A stretch of 64,000 nucleotides of DNA from Piromyces finnis (Eukaryota > Neocallimastigomycota > Neocallimastigomycetes > Neocallimastigales > Neocallimastigaceae), in NCBI GenBank assembly GCA_002104945.1, contig MCFH01000033.1, positions 248,001 through 312,000 on the forward strand, written 5' to 3'. The notes under the pieces are model-generated. The model did not search any database. It saw nothing but the letters and a program-made list of their open reading frames with translations, and had not been told where the DNA came from. How positions within the stretch are numbered: position 1 is the stretch's first letter; each line of letters opens with the position of its first letter. Below, piece after piece: positions 51,061-62,822 of this stretch. Made by a program: the position numbers and the translations under genes.

Positions 51061-52172
51061 TAAATAATAAAACTAAAAAATTTCATCATTAAATAGAGAT
51101 GATGAGTAATTAAAAAAAAAGAAATTAAAAATTTAATTTCATATATAAAGGATTCTATTTTTCTTTTGAAATAAAATTAAAAAAAAAAAAGACTTTTAAA
51201 ATTTTTTTAATAGACATTATTTAAAGTATTTTAGTAGTAGGCAATTTTTTAGAGTCTTTATTTCATTTTTTTAAAGGAAAAAAAAAAGTTTAAAATATCA
51301 CCTTTAATAATAATAATTAATACTATTATGTTTTTACTTCTATAAAATTAAACATTGTTATAGTTTAAAAATATAATAAATACTTTTTGTATTTAAGCTT
51401 TAGAGTTTTTTTATATTAAAAAAAAGTTTTTTTTTTAATAATAATAAAACATTTTTATTTTAAAAAAATTAAATAAATATATTAAACGTCGAAGACTTTT
51501 TTTTCTATTTTTTTTTAAAAAAATACAAAGACAAGTAAAAAAAAATGATATTTTTATTCTAAATTAAAAAAAAAGTCATATACTTTAGGCATAAAAAGAA
51601 GAAAAAAAGTCGATAAAGACTACACTTGTAACATTTAGATAAAAAAAAACTTTAAGAAAAAGAATATCAAAAAATAAATATGAAAAGTTTTATTTCCTAA
51701 AAAAATAAAGCTTTTTTATTAGACACTTTTATACATATCTATTTAAACACTCTTGTATTATTTATTTAAAAAAGTGCATATTAACAATATATATATTAAC
51801 CAATAATGAAATCATTCTATAAAAGCCTATAAAATTAATTTAAGCTTTAAAAAATTTATCATATATTATTATATTATCAATAACTTATTTATATATTAAT
51901 ATCATATCATAATTATTTAATTACGCAAAATAAATATCTATATTATCCTCATTTATTTAAATAAAAAAAAAGACAATTATCAATATAACTATACAAAACT
52001 TAACTCTACAAAAATTATTATCAAATACACTATATATATATACATTAAAGAAATATAATTTATTACATATATATTTTTAATAAAGAAATCTGAAAAATTT
52101 TCTCAAAAATTAAAACAATTATTTATTTAACGCATACATATATTATCAAATAATTAACTTAATATATCAAAA

Positions 52173-54245
52173 ATGGTTAGAATCGAAAGACTTATCAGTT
52201 ATTTATCTAATGAAAAAAATAATGAAGATATTCTTGGCGAATCCATATTATTCAAGGAAAAATTCAATTATAGAAGAGAAGAAAATAATATAATTAATCC
52301 AACAAGTGATATGAAAAATGCTAGTTATCCAACTAAAAATCGTCGCTCTCCAGCATTCTATCGCGGAAAATTATTGAATGGTTATCAATGTAAAAAATCA
52401 AGCTTACATTATTCCTTCACTGCCGATTCTTTAATCACAGAATCTGACAATAAATCAGAAGATATCATTCCAACCATAGAAATGACAGCTGTCCCAAAGA
52501 AAACTAAATCCTCCAAGGGATTCTTCTCTTCCCTAACTAAAAAATTATTACCAACAAAACGCTCATCTATCTCAAGAAAATACTCAAACCATATTTGTAA
52601 TGGAAAATCCATTTCTAAACAAAAAACTAAATACTATAATAATAATCACTCATTGAACAACAAATATATAATTAATATACCCATGCAAGTCATCGAAACT
52701 TTATATACTATATCCTTTACGAAACACTCTTATTATATTCAACGTTCCTTAAGAAGAAGTACAATGATTGTAAACTTAATTACTAGATTTAGAAATACGT
52801 ATGAAGAACTTCGTGAAATCGATGTTCCAAAACTTAAAAGAAGAATATCTTTCAAGAAACGCGTTCCAACCAACAAACAAGTAAAAAAATCCGATCAACC
52901 AAGAGAAGGAAGTTTAATTGAATTAAGAGAAGAAAGAAGAGCAAGATATTGCTCCATTTTTGGAAATCAATTACCTTATTATAATAATTATTCTAGTTAC
53001 GCAACTTATGGAAATGGTATGGATGATAATACATTTGTTTCCAATGCTGCTACCACCATCAGTCATACCAATCCAAGACGTAAAAAGAAGATTCCAAAGA
53101 AGCCATTACTTGAATTTGGTGAATGTGAATCTCTTCCATCTATCCCAGTTAGTGCTGCTGGCTATAAGGTGAATCAATACTTGACTTGTCATAAGGAAGC
53201 CGAAAGAAAGAAATTGAAACCAATCAAGAGTATCGATAAGGAATTATGTCTTATTTTCAATAAAGAATATATACCAGAAGATGAAATCCAACAACAACAA
53301 CAACAGCAACCAAATGAAAATGAAATGATGATTAAGATGGATGAACCATCCATGAATGAAGATCTTCCACAAGAAACTGCCTCCCCAATATTCTCTCTTT
53401 CATCTAATGATGAAGAAGAAGAAGATTCATTTGTAAAAGAATCAAATGAACCAAATCCAGAAGATCTTTCAGTATTTTCCGATACTGACAGGGAAGAAAG
53501 AAAGGAAGAAAACGAAATTGAAAATGAAAAACCATCAGAAATAATTCCATCACCATCCTCTATTACTACAAAGGTAAACATTGAAAAGGATGATCGTAGA
53601 GAAAGAAAAAGAATTTCTGAAGGTACCTTATATAATGAAGCATTGGATGAAACTCATCCAAGTAATATTTCTGCTGAAAGTAATAGTTCGGACAAGACAT
53701 TAAAGGATGAAGATCTTCCTACCTTGACAACAACAAATAATTCATCCTTTATTATTATGGATGATGCTATCAATACTATTAGTTTCCCAATAGAAGAAAA
53801 AGATTCCAATAATGAAGATGAAGGTGAAGAAGAAGAAGAAGAAGAACCTTCATTTATCTTAAAACTTAATGATTCTTATCTTTTCAAGAATAAGAATGAA
53901 AAATCTTTTTCTCTTACCGAATCCTTTTTATTAAGTAACAATAGTAATGAAAGCATTATACCAGAACATATGTCAAATTTCTTATTAAATAAAACTAATA
54001 TCTCGGTTGGTGAAAGTGATTTCTTTAGTGATTCTATGTCTATATTGAACAATAGTATCCTAAATGAATCCTTTTCATTAACCCTTGATTCCTACGGAGA
54101 AGAAGGCAAAAGCCAATCTTCAATAAAAGACACCTCCTCTTTTATAAAAAAAGAGGAAAGGCCATTAAATAGAATTGACTCTGGAATTGATTTAAGTGGT
54201 ATGAACACTATCAATATTTTAATGGCAAATCAATGCCAAGTCTAA
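52173..54245 (+). CDS. 690-aa protein with possible Zds-like C-terminal motif
   Basis: Intronless. The N-terminal half is basic: SKGFFSSLTKKLLPTKRSS at about 110-130, then IPMQVIETLYTISFTKHSYY (170-189) and RSLRRSTMIVNLITRF, and a string of basic patches (KRRISFKKR, PRRKKKIPKKP). The second half is acidic and Ser/Asn-rich with a poly-Gln tract (near 372), poly-Glu runs and a repeated SFSLTESFLL/NESFSLTLDS theme. The 170-208 segment follows the pattern (F/I)P-x-x-V-x-x-x-(I/L)Y-x-x-S-x-x-K...R-x-L...(I/V)xNL of the Zds1/Zds2 C-terminal domain, which in yeasts binds PP2A-Cdc55 and controls mitotic exit and polarity. The match is weak and not at the C-terminus, so the assignment is tentative. 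No signal peptide or membrane segment. Confidence 0.7.
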   Translation: MVRIERLISYLSNEKNNEDILGESILFKEKFNYRREENNIINPTSDMKNASYPTKNRRSPAFYRGKLLNGYQCKKSSLHYSFTADSLITESDNKSEDIIPTIEMTAVPKKTKSSKGFFSSLTKKLLPTKRSSISRKYSNHICNGKSISKQKTKYYNNNHSLNNKYIINIPMQVIETLYTISFTKHSYYIQRSLRRSTMIVNLITRFRNTYEELREIDVPKLKRRISFKKRVPTNKQVKKSDQPREGSLIELREERRARYCSIFGNQLPYYNNYSSYATYGNGMDDNTFVSNAATTISHTNPRRKKKIPKKPLLEFGECESLPSIPVSAAGYKVNQYLTCHKEAERKKLKPIKSIDKELCLIFNKEYIPEDEIQQQQQQQPNENEMMIKMDEPSMNEDLPQETASPIFSLSSNDEEEEDSFVKESNEPNPEDLSVFSDTDREERKEENEIENEKPSEIIPSPSSITTKVNIEKDDRRERKRISEGTLYNEALDETHPSNISAESNSSDKTLKDEDLPTLTTTNNSSFIIMDDAINTISFPIEEKDSNNEDEGEEEEEEEPSFILKLNDSYLFKNKNEKSFSLTESFLLSNNSNESIIPEHMSNFLLNKTNISVGESDFFSDSMSILNNSILNESFSLTLDSYGEEGKSQSSIKDTSSFIKKEERPLNRIDSGIDLSGMNTINILMANQCQV

Positions 54246-55289
54246 TATTTACTATGGAAAAAAATAAGATTTTTTGGTCATTTTAAAAAATAAATCCTTG
54301 AAAAAAAAAGCAGAAACGTCACACCATTAAAAGAACACATACAACACACACAAACTTTTCCTTACACACCTATTGCACACACACAATACGCATTTTTATA
54401 CCGTTAAAGGAATAAAAAAAATTAACTTTATTTTTAATAAAATTATTAATTTAAAAAAAAAAAAGAAATTATCTATCTATAGATGCGCATAAATATTATC
54501 TATACATAATTTCAAGTCTTGCACTTTTTTTTTTTATATTTATTTGATAATGAATATAAATAATTTATATAAAAAGCAATTAAAATTTTAATAAAATAAA
54601 AATATTATAATCAATATGGTTTATTTATTTTTTAATTTTAACTTTAAAAAAATTAATAATTTTAATTGTTTTTTTTTTTTTTTTCCTTTTTCCTTTTTTT
54701 CCATCATCATTCTATTAAAAAAATATTTAAAGAAAAGAAAGAAAAAAAAAAAAAAAAAAAAAAAACGTTTATTTATTTATTAAAAACAAAACAAAAAAGA
54801 AACTAATTTTTTTTTATTCTTTGAATTACTAAAGAGTTCATTAGTTCTCTTTAAAAAAAAACTAGTTTTTAGTGGAGAACTAATAAAACTCGCTACCACC
54901 ATTCTTTATTTTTTTTTTTAATTAAAAAAAGACTGCCTACTCCTAAAAAGAAAACTACAGAATACAAAAAAAAAATAAATTTCAAATTAAAAAAACAACA
55001 TCGTTGGTATTTATATATGTAAAAAAAAAAAAAAAAAAAAACCAACTTTTACACAATAACAATTACTAAAATAAGTGCAAACCAAAAAAACTTTAAATAA
55101 TATCTATTAAAAAAAAAAATAAAATAAAATGAAATAAAAAAAATTTGACTTTTTCAAAACCAAAAAAAAAAAAGGCCTTTTTTTTTTTTTTTTTAATTTC
55201 TATCTCTTCACTATTCTTTTTTTTTTTTCTTTAAAATTTTTTATTCTTAAAAAAAAGATTTTACTTTATTTTTATACTTTTCAAATTCC

Positions 55290-55324
<35 letters not shown>

Positions 55325-58300
55325 AATTCAATCATTTAACTTTAAAAAAATTTCCTTTTGTGATCATTTTTCTTTTATATTAAAAAAAAAAAAAAAAAAT
55401 AAATTAATATATATATTAATGACCATATTAAATTTTGAAAAAGTTAAATTATTTTTCTCTTTTTATTATTATTAGTGTTATTGCTAAAAAAAAAAAAAAG
55501 GAATAATAATTTATTATTGAAAGAAAACAGGATTAAGAAAAAAAAAAGTTAATATAAAGGATTTATTTTTAACAACAACAACAACAAAAAAAAAAAAAAT
55601 AGTTAGTACATTAGAAAACTGTAATTTTTTATTTTTTTTTAACATAAAAAAAAATTTCATTTCTATATAAAATAGATTAATGTAACATATACATTAAACA
55701 ATGACTAATACCTACAATATTAAAAATAGGTATTCACTACAGCATAATATTAATAAATAATAATTAAATAATAAAAAAAGCAATGAATGTTTTTTTTTTT
55801 TTGTTTTACATTAATATATGATCATAATGTAACAGTATATATTTTTTATAAAGATTTTTTTTATTTTTATTATTATTTTTTTTTTTGCTATAAGCTTTCT
55901 ATACTATTTCTTTTTTTTAAATAGTATTATTCTAATGATTTAAAAATACCTTTTTATTATACTTTTACTTATTACATTTATTGTTTTTTTTTTTCTTTAT
56001 AGTTTTAATTCGTTGGTTGTTTGGCTGGATTTTTTTTTTTTTTTTATTTTCCGTTTTCTTTTTATCTTGTTACATTTAAAAGGAAAAAATTTTTTTTATT
56101 AATAATTAAAGTATAATTAACTATTTAATTAAACTTTTATGAAAAAAAAAAAAAAGTTATTTTAGAATATCCTTTTTTTCTATTGATGACAAGACCTATA
56201 GAATAATAATTATTCAATATATACAATTAAAAAAAGTGTTTCTTTTTCTTTCATTCTTTCATCCTTCATTCTCAGTAATAATGACAAGGAATAATAGTAA
56301 AAAAAAAAAAAAAAAAAAAGGATAAATTTGTTAGATCAAAGATTTGTATGTTTCAGGTAAAATAAAAATTTTTTTAGATTGAAACAATTGAAACAAATAT
56401 TATTTTTTTAAAGTTAATGTTGCCACACATTCATTTTATTATTAAATATTAAAATTGAATGCAAAAGGAGAGGTGAAATACTTGCAGGAATGAAAGACAT
56501 AAAAGTGAAAAATAAAAAGACTATAAAATATAGTTTAGAAGAATAAAATGAATTTTTTTTTTTATTATTTATTAATTCTATTTATATAAATCTTTTTGAA
56601 TTATAATTATAATCAGAATTGATTAAGGTTATGATGCTATTGATCCTTTTTCCTTTTTTTTTTTATTACAATAGGTTCACTCTTTTTTTTTTTAAAAAAG
56701 GTTTATATTATCAATAAAAAAATCACATGTTTCATATTATTTTAAATAACCGCCAATATTCTCATAAATAATAATAGTTTCATTCCTTCCAAGAGATGCG
56801 GGATATCGTCCGATTCCTTATAGATGATATGAAATTAATATGTCTAGCTACATATTAGCCAATATTTAAAATAATTTTTATTATTTAAAATATTCAATTT
56901 CATCTTTAAAAATTTATATATAATATTTCATAATAATATAATAATTGATATATATTATAATACATTATTTATATATTTATATATTAGTTATAGAATTCAT
57001 GTACATATTTCATTATATTCTTAAATATTAATATTATATATTAGTATTAATTTTATTGTAATACTTATTTGTATTACATTACCTTTCCTTATATAGTAAT
57101 ATTTCATATAAAATGTAAAATATATTATATTATATCCTATTTAATTATTATTCATATATTATGAATACATTACATTATATAATTGATATTCAATTATATT
57201 ATAGGAATTTTATAATATAAAAATATTCATGTAAAAATAATTAATAATTAGAAAGGGAAGAGCTTTAATAATTAATAAGAAAATATTATAAGTGAAATTA
57301 TTAATAAGAGAGAAGTTAATAGTAATAAAATATTTTTCACCTAATATAATAAATTATAAATAAACTAATATTAAATTACTACAACATAAAAGAAACTTAT
57401 ATCATAGATGTTATCACATGATATACTTAAAAATTGATAGTATTAATATTTTTATGGTATCAAGTGACAAATATCACATGATACTCTCTCATGACATACA
57501 TTTTGATACATTTTCTTTTTTTTTTTTTTTTTTGTTGTAGCTAGTAGTAATAGTAATGGTGTAAAAAAAAAAAAGTAATAGTAATGGTGATAATTACAGA
57601 ATTATGAATAGAGTAAAGGCCATAAAGGTTTTTTTTTTTTTTTAAAATTTTTAATTACAAATTAAGTAATATATTATATTATTTTAATCTGTAGGAAAAG
57701 AATTTGAATTCATTTCATCCTATGAAATAATTCTTGTTTTTTATTTTAATGCGTTATGCATTTTGTTGAATAATTTGATGGAATATTATGCTGACAAAAA
57801 AAAAAAAATGTTGACTTTATTAAAACTTAAAAATGATATTTTTTATTATAAATTTTATCCAACTTTTATTGTAGGATAATGATGTTTCTTTGGTAATGGA
57901 ATAATTTAACTCTATGAAAGTGTACGGCAGGTTGAAAAAAAAGTCAACATTGTATGTTATTTTTGAAAATAGAATTCAAATGAATATATATATATATGTA
58001 TATATTTTTTATTAAATGGTTTTATTAATTCAATGGACGCTTCACAAATTTTATTTCATTTATAAAATGATTAAAAAAAAAAAAAGTTTTTATAATTAAT
58101 ATTTTTCTTGGTTTTAATATATTTTAATAGATATTATTTAATATTTTATTATTATTATAAATATTATTTAAATTATTACCTACTAGAGATCTTTAATTTT
58201 ATTATTTATAACTATCATTATTAGTAATAGCAATCTGTTATATTATTATTATTATTATTTATAACTATCATTATTAGTAATAGCAATCTGTTATATTATT

Positions 58301-60130
58301 ATTATTATTATTTATATTAATATCATTTATCTTTCATATTATTAATATTCATTTGTCATAGTATCATTTATATTATTATTTTCCATTATGGAACAACAAT
58401 AACAATAGGTATTTAATATAAATATCATAAAAATACTAGTGATTTTATTGGCTTGAATTGACAGCTTTTCTTGTTCAATTATAATTTAATATAAAATTTT
58501 ATTATATTTTTATTTTCATTAACCTATAAACTTTTTTGTCATCCTTTAATTCTTGGTATTTCTTTGAAATTTAATTATACATTTTATTTTATTTCATTTT
58601 CCTTTTCATATTAATACATAATAAATAGGAATATTGTAGACAATAGAAAATAATAATAATAAAAAAAAAAGAAACATTAAAATAAACATTTTATTTATTG
58701 TTATTTATCACATCTTTTCATTTTTTTTTTAATATATGTGTATAAATATTTTTATAATTTTTAAAGTTTGTGTCACTTTGATAACTTTTATGTGTCATTA
58801 TCCTTCGTATGCCACCTACATCATACCACATCATACCACATCATAATATGGTATCATAAAAAAGAAATCCTATAGAAATCCTAAATATTTAATTTTGTTT
58901 ATTCATTTAAAATTCTTGTTCTTGGATAGTTTTATTAGGGTATGAAACCTTTTTTTTTTTATAATAAAACTATGCTATTAAAGGTACAAATCATAGTGGC
59001 ATATAGATAATGTAGTAAAAGATTTAAAGAAAAGCTAATCCAATATTCACATAGTAAATAGATATTCTAATTTAAAGAATAAATAAAATAAATAAAATAA
59101 AATTATTTACTTTATTCATTCTATATATCCTGAATTAATATCAACATCTCTTTTTTCTTTTTTTTTTTTTTTTTAATATAATATATTTAATCATTTAATT
59201 ATTAATAATAATAATAATAATTTTTTTTTTTAACTATTATTTAATTATTTTAATGAGATTTAAATTTGGTCAGGATAGTTGATACTCTTTCATTTTCCAT
59301 TCCATTCCTTTTCTTTTGCTTTTTTTTTTCTTCTTATTATTGATTTAAATAAGTATACGTTTTATCTATGTGAAACAAACTATACCTGTCATTACACCAT
59401 TAATAATTAATAATAAATAAAGTTTTTTTTTTGACAATTATGAATAAAAAAATAAAAAAATAAAAAAAATAAATAAAAATCTTATTGCTTAGTATTTCAA
59501 TTAAAAATGAGTTTTTTTTTTATTTTCCAATAGCTTTTTCTGATTCATAGAATTTCTTGTCTTTGTTCTTTAATTAAATTATATTTATTCTTTCCTTTTT
59601 TAATTTAAATTTAAAAAACAATTAAATATTAAAAAAGTTAATAATTAAACAAAACAAAACAATATATCAATAATTAATAATTAAAATTATGATAATAAAA
59701 AAAAAAATATGGTTGTATATAAAAAGGTAACACTGTCTTTTTTTTTTTTTATTATTGTATGATAAAAATTTTTATTTATTTGATTTTATAAATAAAATAG
59801 ATAAATAATAAAAACTATATCATTTACCTACCTATATAATATATATAATATATATAATATATATAATTATAATACATATATTTAAATATATAACGTATAA
59901 TATATTAATTAAATAAAATAAATAAATTAATACATATACATATTAATACATATTAATTATTAAATATATAAATATATTTATTAAAAAGAATAAAGACTTG
60001 AAATAATAATAATAAAATAAAAAAAAAAAACAGCAATAAAATTATATAAATATAAATAATTCTTATTAAAAAAAGGGTTTATATTCGTCACTTCGTCACT
60101 TCATTTTATTAAAATAATTAAAAAAAAAAA
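54246..60130. other. 5.9-kb gene-poor region upstream of the dockerin gene
   Basis: Dominated by A and T homopolymers up to about 40 nt (for example 55291-55323). It includes a 53-bp tandem duplication (58208-58313), a short (ACATCATACC)n run near 58817-58850 and a slightly G/C-richer island at 56745-56830. No gene with protein-like composition was found. The stretch before 60131 is the promoter of the dockerin gene. Confidence 0.45.
58208..58313. repeat. 53-bp tandem duplication (2 copies)
   Basis: Unit ATAACTATCATTATTAGTAA...ATTATTATTATT at 58208-58260 repeated at 58261-58313. The trailing ATT run probably drove the duplication by slippage. Confidence 0.8.
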
Positions 60131-62038
60131 ATGAAATTTTCAAAGGTATTAACTTTAGCTACTTGTTTAGTAGCTTCTAGTTTTGTAGCTTCAGAAATTA
60201 CACTAACTGCTGGTCCAGTGACTTGTGAATATAAAAAAAAGGATTTGGAAACCTCTTATCTTGCTTCCGATAATAATATTAATTGTAGTGGTACTTCTTG
60301 TACAGTTAATGGTGTAGGTGCTACTTCTTCTAATGGAATTGTAAATATTACTCAAGCAGGAACTTACATTGTTAAAGGTTCTTTACAAGGTCAACTTCGT
60401 ATTGAAGCTAGTAAAGAAGATTTTATACATCTTATTTTGGATAGTGCTACTATTTCTAGTGCTAGTGGTCCTGCTATTTATGGTGTTAATGCTGATAAAG
60501 TTACTATTACTCTTGTAGGTAATAATAAACTTGTAGATTCAACAAATTATGCGGTCGTTAATGAAGAACCAGATGCCTGTCTTTTTGTAGACGCTGATCT
60601 TTCTATTAATGGTTCCGGTAGCTTAAATGTAACTGGTAATTATGCCGATGCTATTCGATGCAAAAAGGATTTAAGACTTGTTAGTGGTGAAGTCACCGTT
60701 CCAAAAGCTACTTTAAGAGGTATCAAGGCTAAAAATTCTATTTGTGTAAAGGATGCCACCCTCGACATTACCTCAACTGATACTGGTATAAAGGTTACAA
60801 GAGATGATGATCCAAATAAGGGTTATGTTGTCATTGACGGTGGAGATATTGCTGTCACCACCAATAAAAAGGGTATTCATGCCGAAACTCATTTAACCAT
60901 CAATAATGGTACCATCGATATTAAAAATTGTCAGGAAGGTTTAGAGGCTCAAATGATCGATATTCTTGGTGGTGAAACTAAAATATTTTCTACCGATGAT
61001 GGCATTAACGCTTCAAAAATCTCTTCCGGTAACTCTAGTGGTGGATGGAGAGGAGGTATGAGCCAATCTAGTGGTGGTAGTGCCTATGTAAATATTGTTG
61101 GTGGTAAAACTACAATTAATCTTCAAGGTTCTGATCTTGATGGTATTGATTCTAATGGTGATCTTTACATTGGTGGTCAGGCTGAAGTTTATGTTAGTAA
61201 TCAAGGTGGTGCTATCTATGGTAATATGGCCGCCTTTGATGCTGATGGTATCAATGCTATTAGTGCTGGTGCTACTATCCTTGCTACTGCTGGTGGTAGT
61301 AGTGGTGGAGGTTTTGGTGGTAATAATGGTGGTAATAATGGTGGATGGAACCGTCCATGGAAACGTCAATTTACAAGACCAGGTGGTCCAGGTGGTTTTG
61401 GTGGAGAAACTGGTAGTGTTTATCAACCTTATATTCATACCTCCATTACAACTCAAGGTGCTGGTACAACTGTCACCATCAAGGATAGTAATAATGATAT
61501 CATTGCTACATTTACTCCAATTAATTCTTATTCCTCCATTCTTGTCACTTCACCAAAAATGGTAGCTGGTCAAACCTATACTATTATTACTGGTAGTACT
61601 TCTCAAACTGCTACTGCTTCTGACGCTGCTTCTGGTAGTGTTAATCCACCATCCGTGACATCTCCTTCACAAGGTAGTTCATCTTCTGCTTCATCTACCA
61701 CTCGTACCATTACTCGTACTACTACAGCTACAGCTAAACCAACTGGATCTTCATCTTGTTCTCAATCTATTTTAAATCAAGGTTATTCATGCTGCTCCAG
61801 CGGTTGTGAAGTTATCTATACCGATTCTGATGGTACTTGGGGTGTTGAAAATAATCAATGGTGTGGTTGTGATGCATCCTCTTCTAATGCTACCACTCCA
61901 AATACTTGTCCAAGCACCATTACCTCTCAAGGTTATTCATGTTGTAGTCCAAACAATTGTAGCATTTATTATGTTGATGAAGCCGGTAATTGGGGTGTTG
62001 AAAACAATCAATGGTGTGGTATTTCCAATAGTTGTTAA
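60131..62038 (+). CDS. Secreted beta-helix carbohydrate-binding protein with two fungal dockerins
   Basis: Intronless, 635 aa. A signal peptide (residues 1-20) precedes a repetitive beta-helix-like domain (about 25-500). Its repeats (GTYIVKGSLQGQLRIEA, DFIHLILDSATISS, YADAIRCKKDLRLVSGEV, RGIKAKNSICVKDA, KGIHAETHLTINNGT, QEGLEAQMIDILGGE, DDGINAS) match the carbohydrate-binding Cthe_2159-type family of clostridia, a right-handed helix resembling pectate lyases. A Gly/Trp-rich insert near 400-425 and a Ser/Thr linker (about 500-542) follow. The C-terminus has two fungal dockerins (CBM10 type), 543-580 and 593-635, each with GYSCC, an aromatic/Asp core and WGVENNQWCG. It should attach to scaffoldins of the fungal cellulosome and bind or act on plant-wall polysaccharide, possibly pectin. 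Lack of introns and bacterial kinship suggest transfer of the core, with dockerins added in the fungus. Confidence 0.92.
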   Translation: MKFSKVLTLATCLVASSFVASEITLTAGPVTCEYKKKDLETSYLASDNNINCSGTSCTVNGVGATSSNGIVNITQAGTYIVKGSLQGQLRIEASKEDFIHLILDSATISSASGPAIYGVNADKVTITLVGNNKLVDSTNYAVVNEEPDACLFVDADLSINGSGSLNVTGNYADAIRCKKDLRLVSGEVTVPKATLRGIKAKNSICVKDATLDITSTDTGIKVTRDDDPNKGYVVIDGGDIAVTTNKKGIHAETHLTINNGTIDIKNCQEGLEAQMIDILGGETKIFSTDDGINASKISSGNSSGGWRGGMSQSSGGSAYVNIVGGKTTINLQGSDLDGIDSNGDLYIGGQAEVYVSNQGGAIYGNMAAFDADGINAISAGATILATAGGSSGGGFGGNNGGNNGGWNRPWKRQFTRPGGPGGFGGETGSVYQPYIHTSITTQGAGTTVTIKDSNNDIIATFTPINSYSSILVTSPKMVAGQTYTIITGSTSQTATASDAASGSVNPPSVTSPSQGSSSSASSTTRTITRTTTATAKPTGSSSCSQSILNQGYSCCSSGCEVIYTDSDGTWGVENNQWCGCDASSSNATTPNTCPSTITSQGYSCCSPNNCSIYYVDEAGNWGVENNQWCGISNSC

Positions 62039-62822
62039 AGAAAAAAAAAAGTATAATATATAATATATAATTTTTTTTAGTTTATATTAGCTTTTTTTTT
62101 TTTTTTAAAAAAAAAAGATTCAAAATTTGAACTATCTCATAATTTATTATAGGTTAGAAAATAAAATTTGGGAACTTTTATAATTCATTATAGATAGAAT
62201 TAAAATTGAATCTCTTATAGATTTGAAATATTATATATCACCATATTTTATATTTTATATGATATTTATATATAATATTATAAACAATATTTTTTTTCTT
62301 CTTTTTTTTTTTTTTTTAAAAAAAGAGAAAAATTAAAAAAAAAAAATTTTTATATCAAAAATAAGTAAAATCTTTGTATATATATATAAAGATTATATTA
62401 AAGATTTATTAATATATTGTAATTATTTTCCTATATTTTTATCATTTTATATATTATATATATATATATACATCTTTTGTAAACTATTATAGTAAATAAA
62501 TAAATAAATAAATTATAAATATATATATCGACAACAAAAGGAATAATCAACGAATTTAAATAATATGTTTAATTTTTTATGATGTTTATTTTGTAATTTA
62601 GTAAATTATAAATATATCAGATATAAAAAAAGTTATAATATCTTATAAAAATAAATATACATATATATATTTTAATATTTTTTAATATAAATCAATAAAA
62701 TCAATAATATTACTAATATATTCATATAAAGAAAGAAAAAACGATTTTTTTTTAAAAAGTATACAATTTCTTTTTCATTATTTACATTAATTTGTATATT
62801 TCAAAAATTTATGTTGAAAAGT
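62039..62822. other. Convergent intergenic region, dockerin gene / GPCR
   Basis: 780 bp between two stop codons, with A/T homopolymers and (TA)n runs. Nothing coding seen; two 3' UTRs expected. Confidence 0.5.

Larger units (their letters stand above)
46576..52172. other. 5.6-kb gene-poor region
   Basis: No recognisable exon on either strand. It contains a second ACATCACGTGTAT element (CACGTG at 47129-47134), a degenerate TTATTAGTG repeat zone (about 48895-48995) and an inverted/direct repeat cluster at 50929-51060. The last kilobase probably serves as promoter for the 690-aa gene. Confidence 0.45.
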
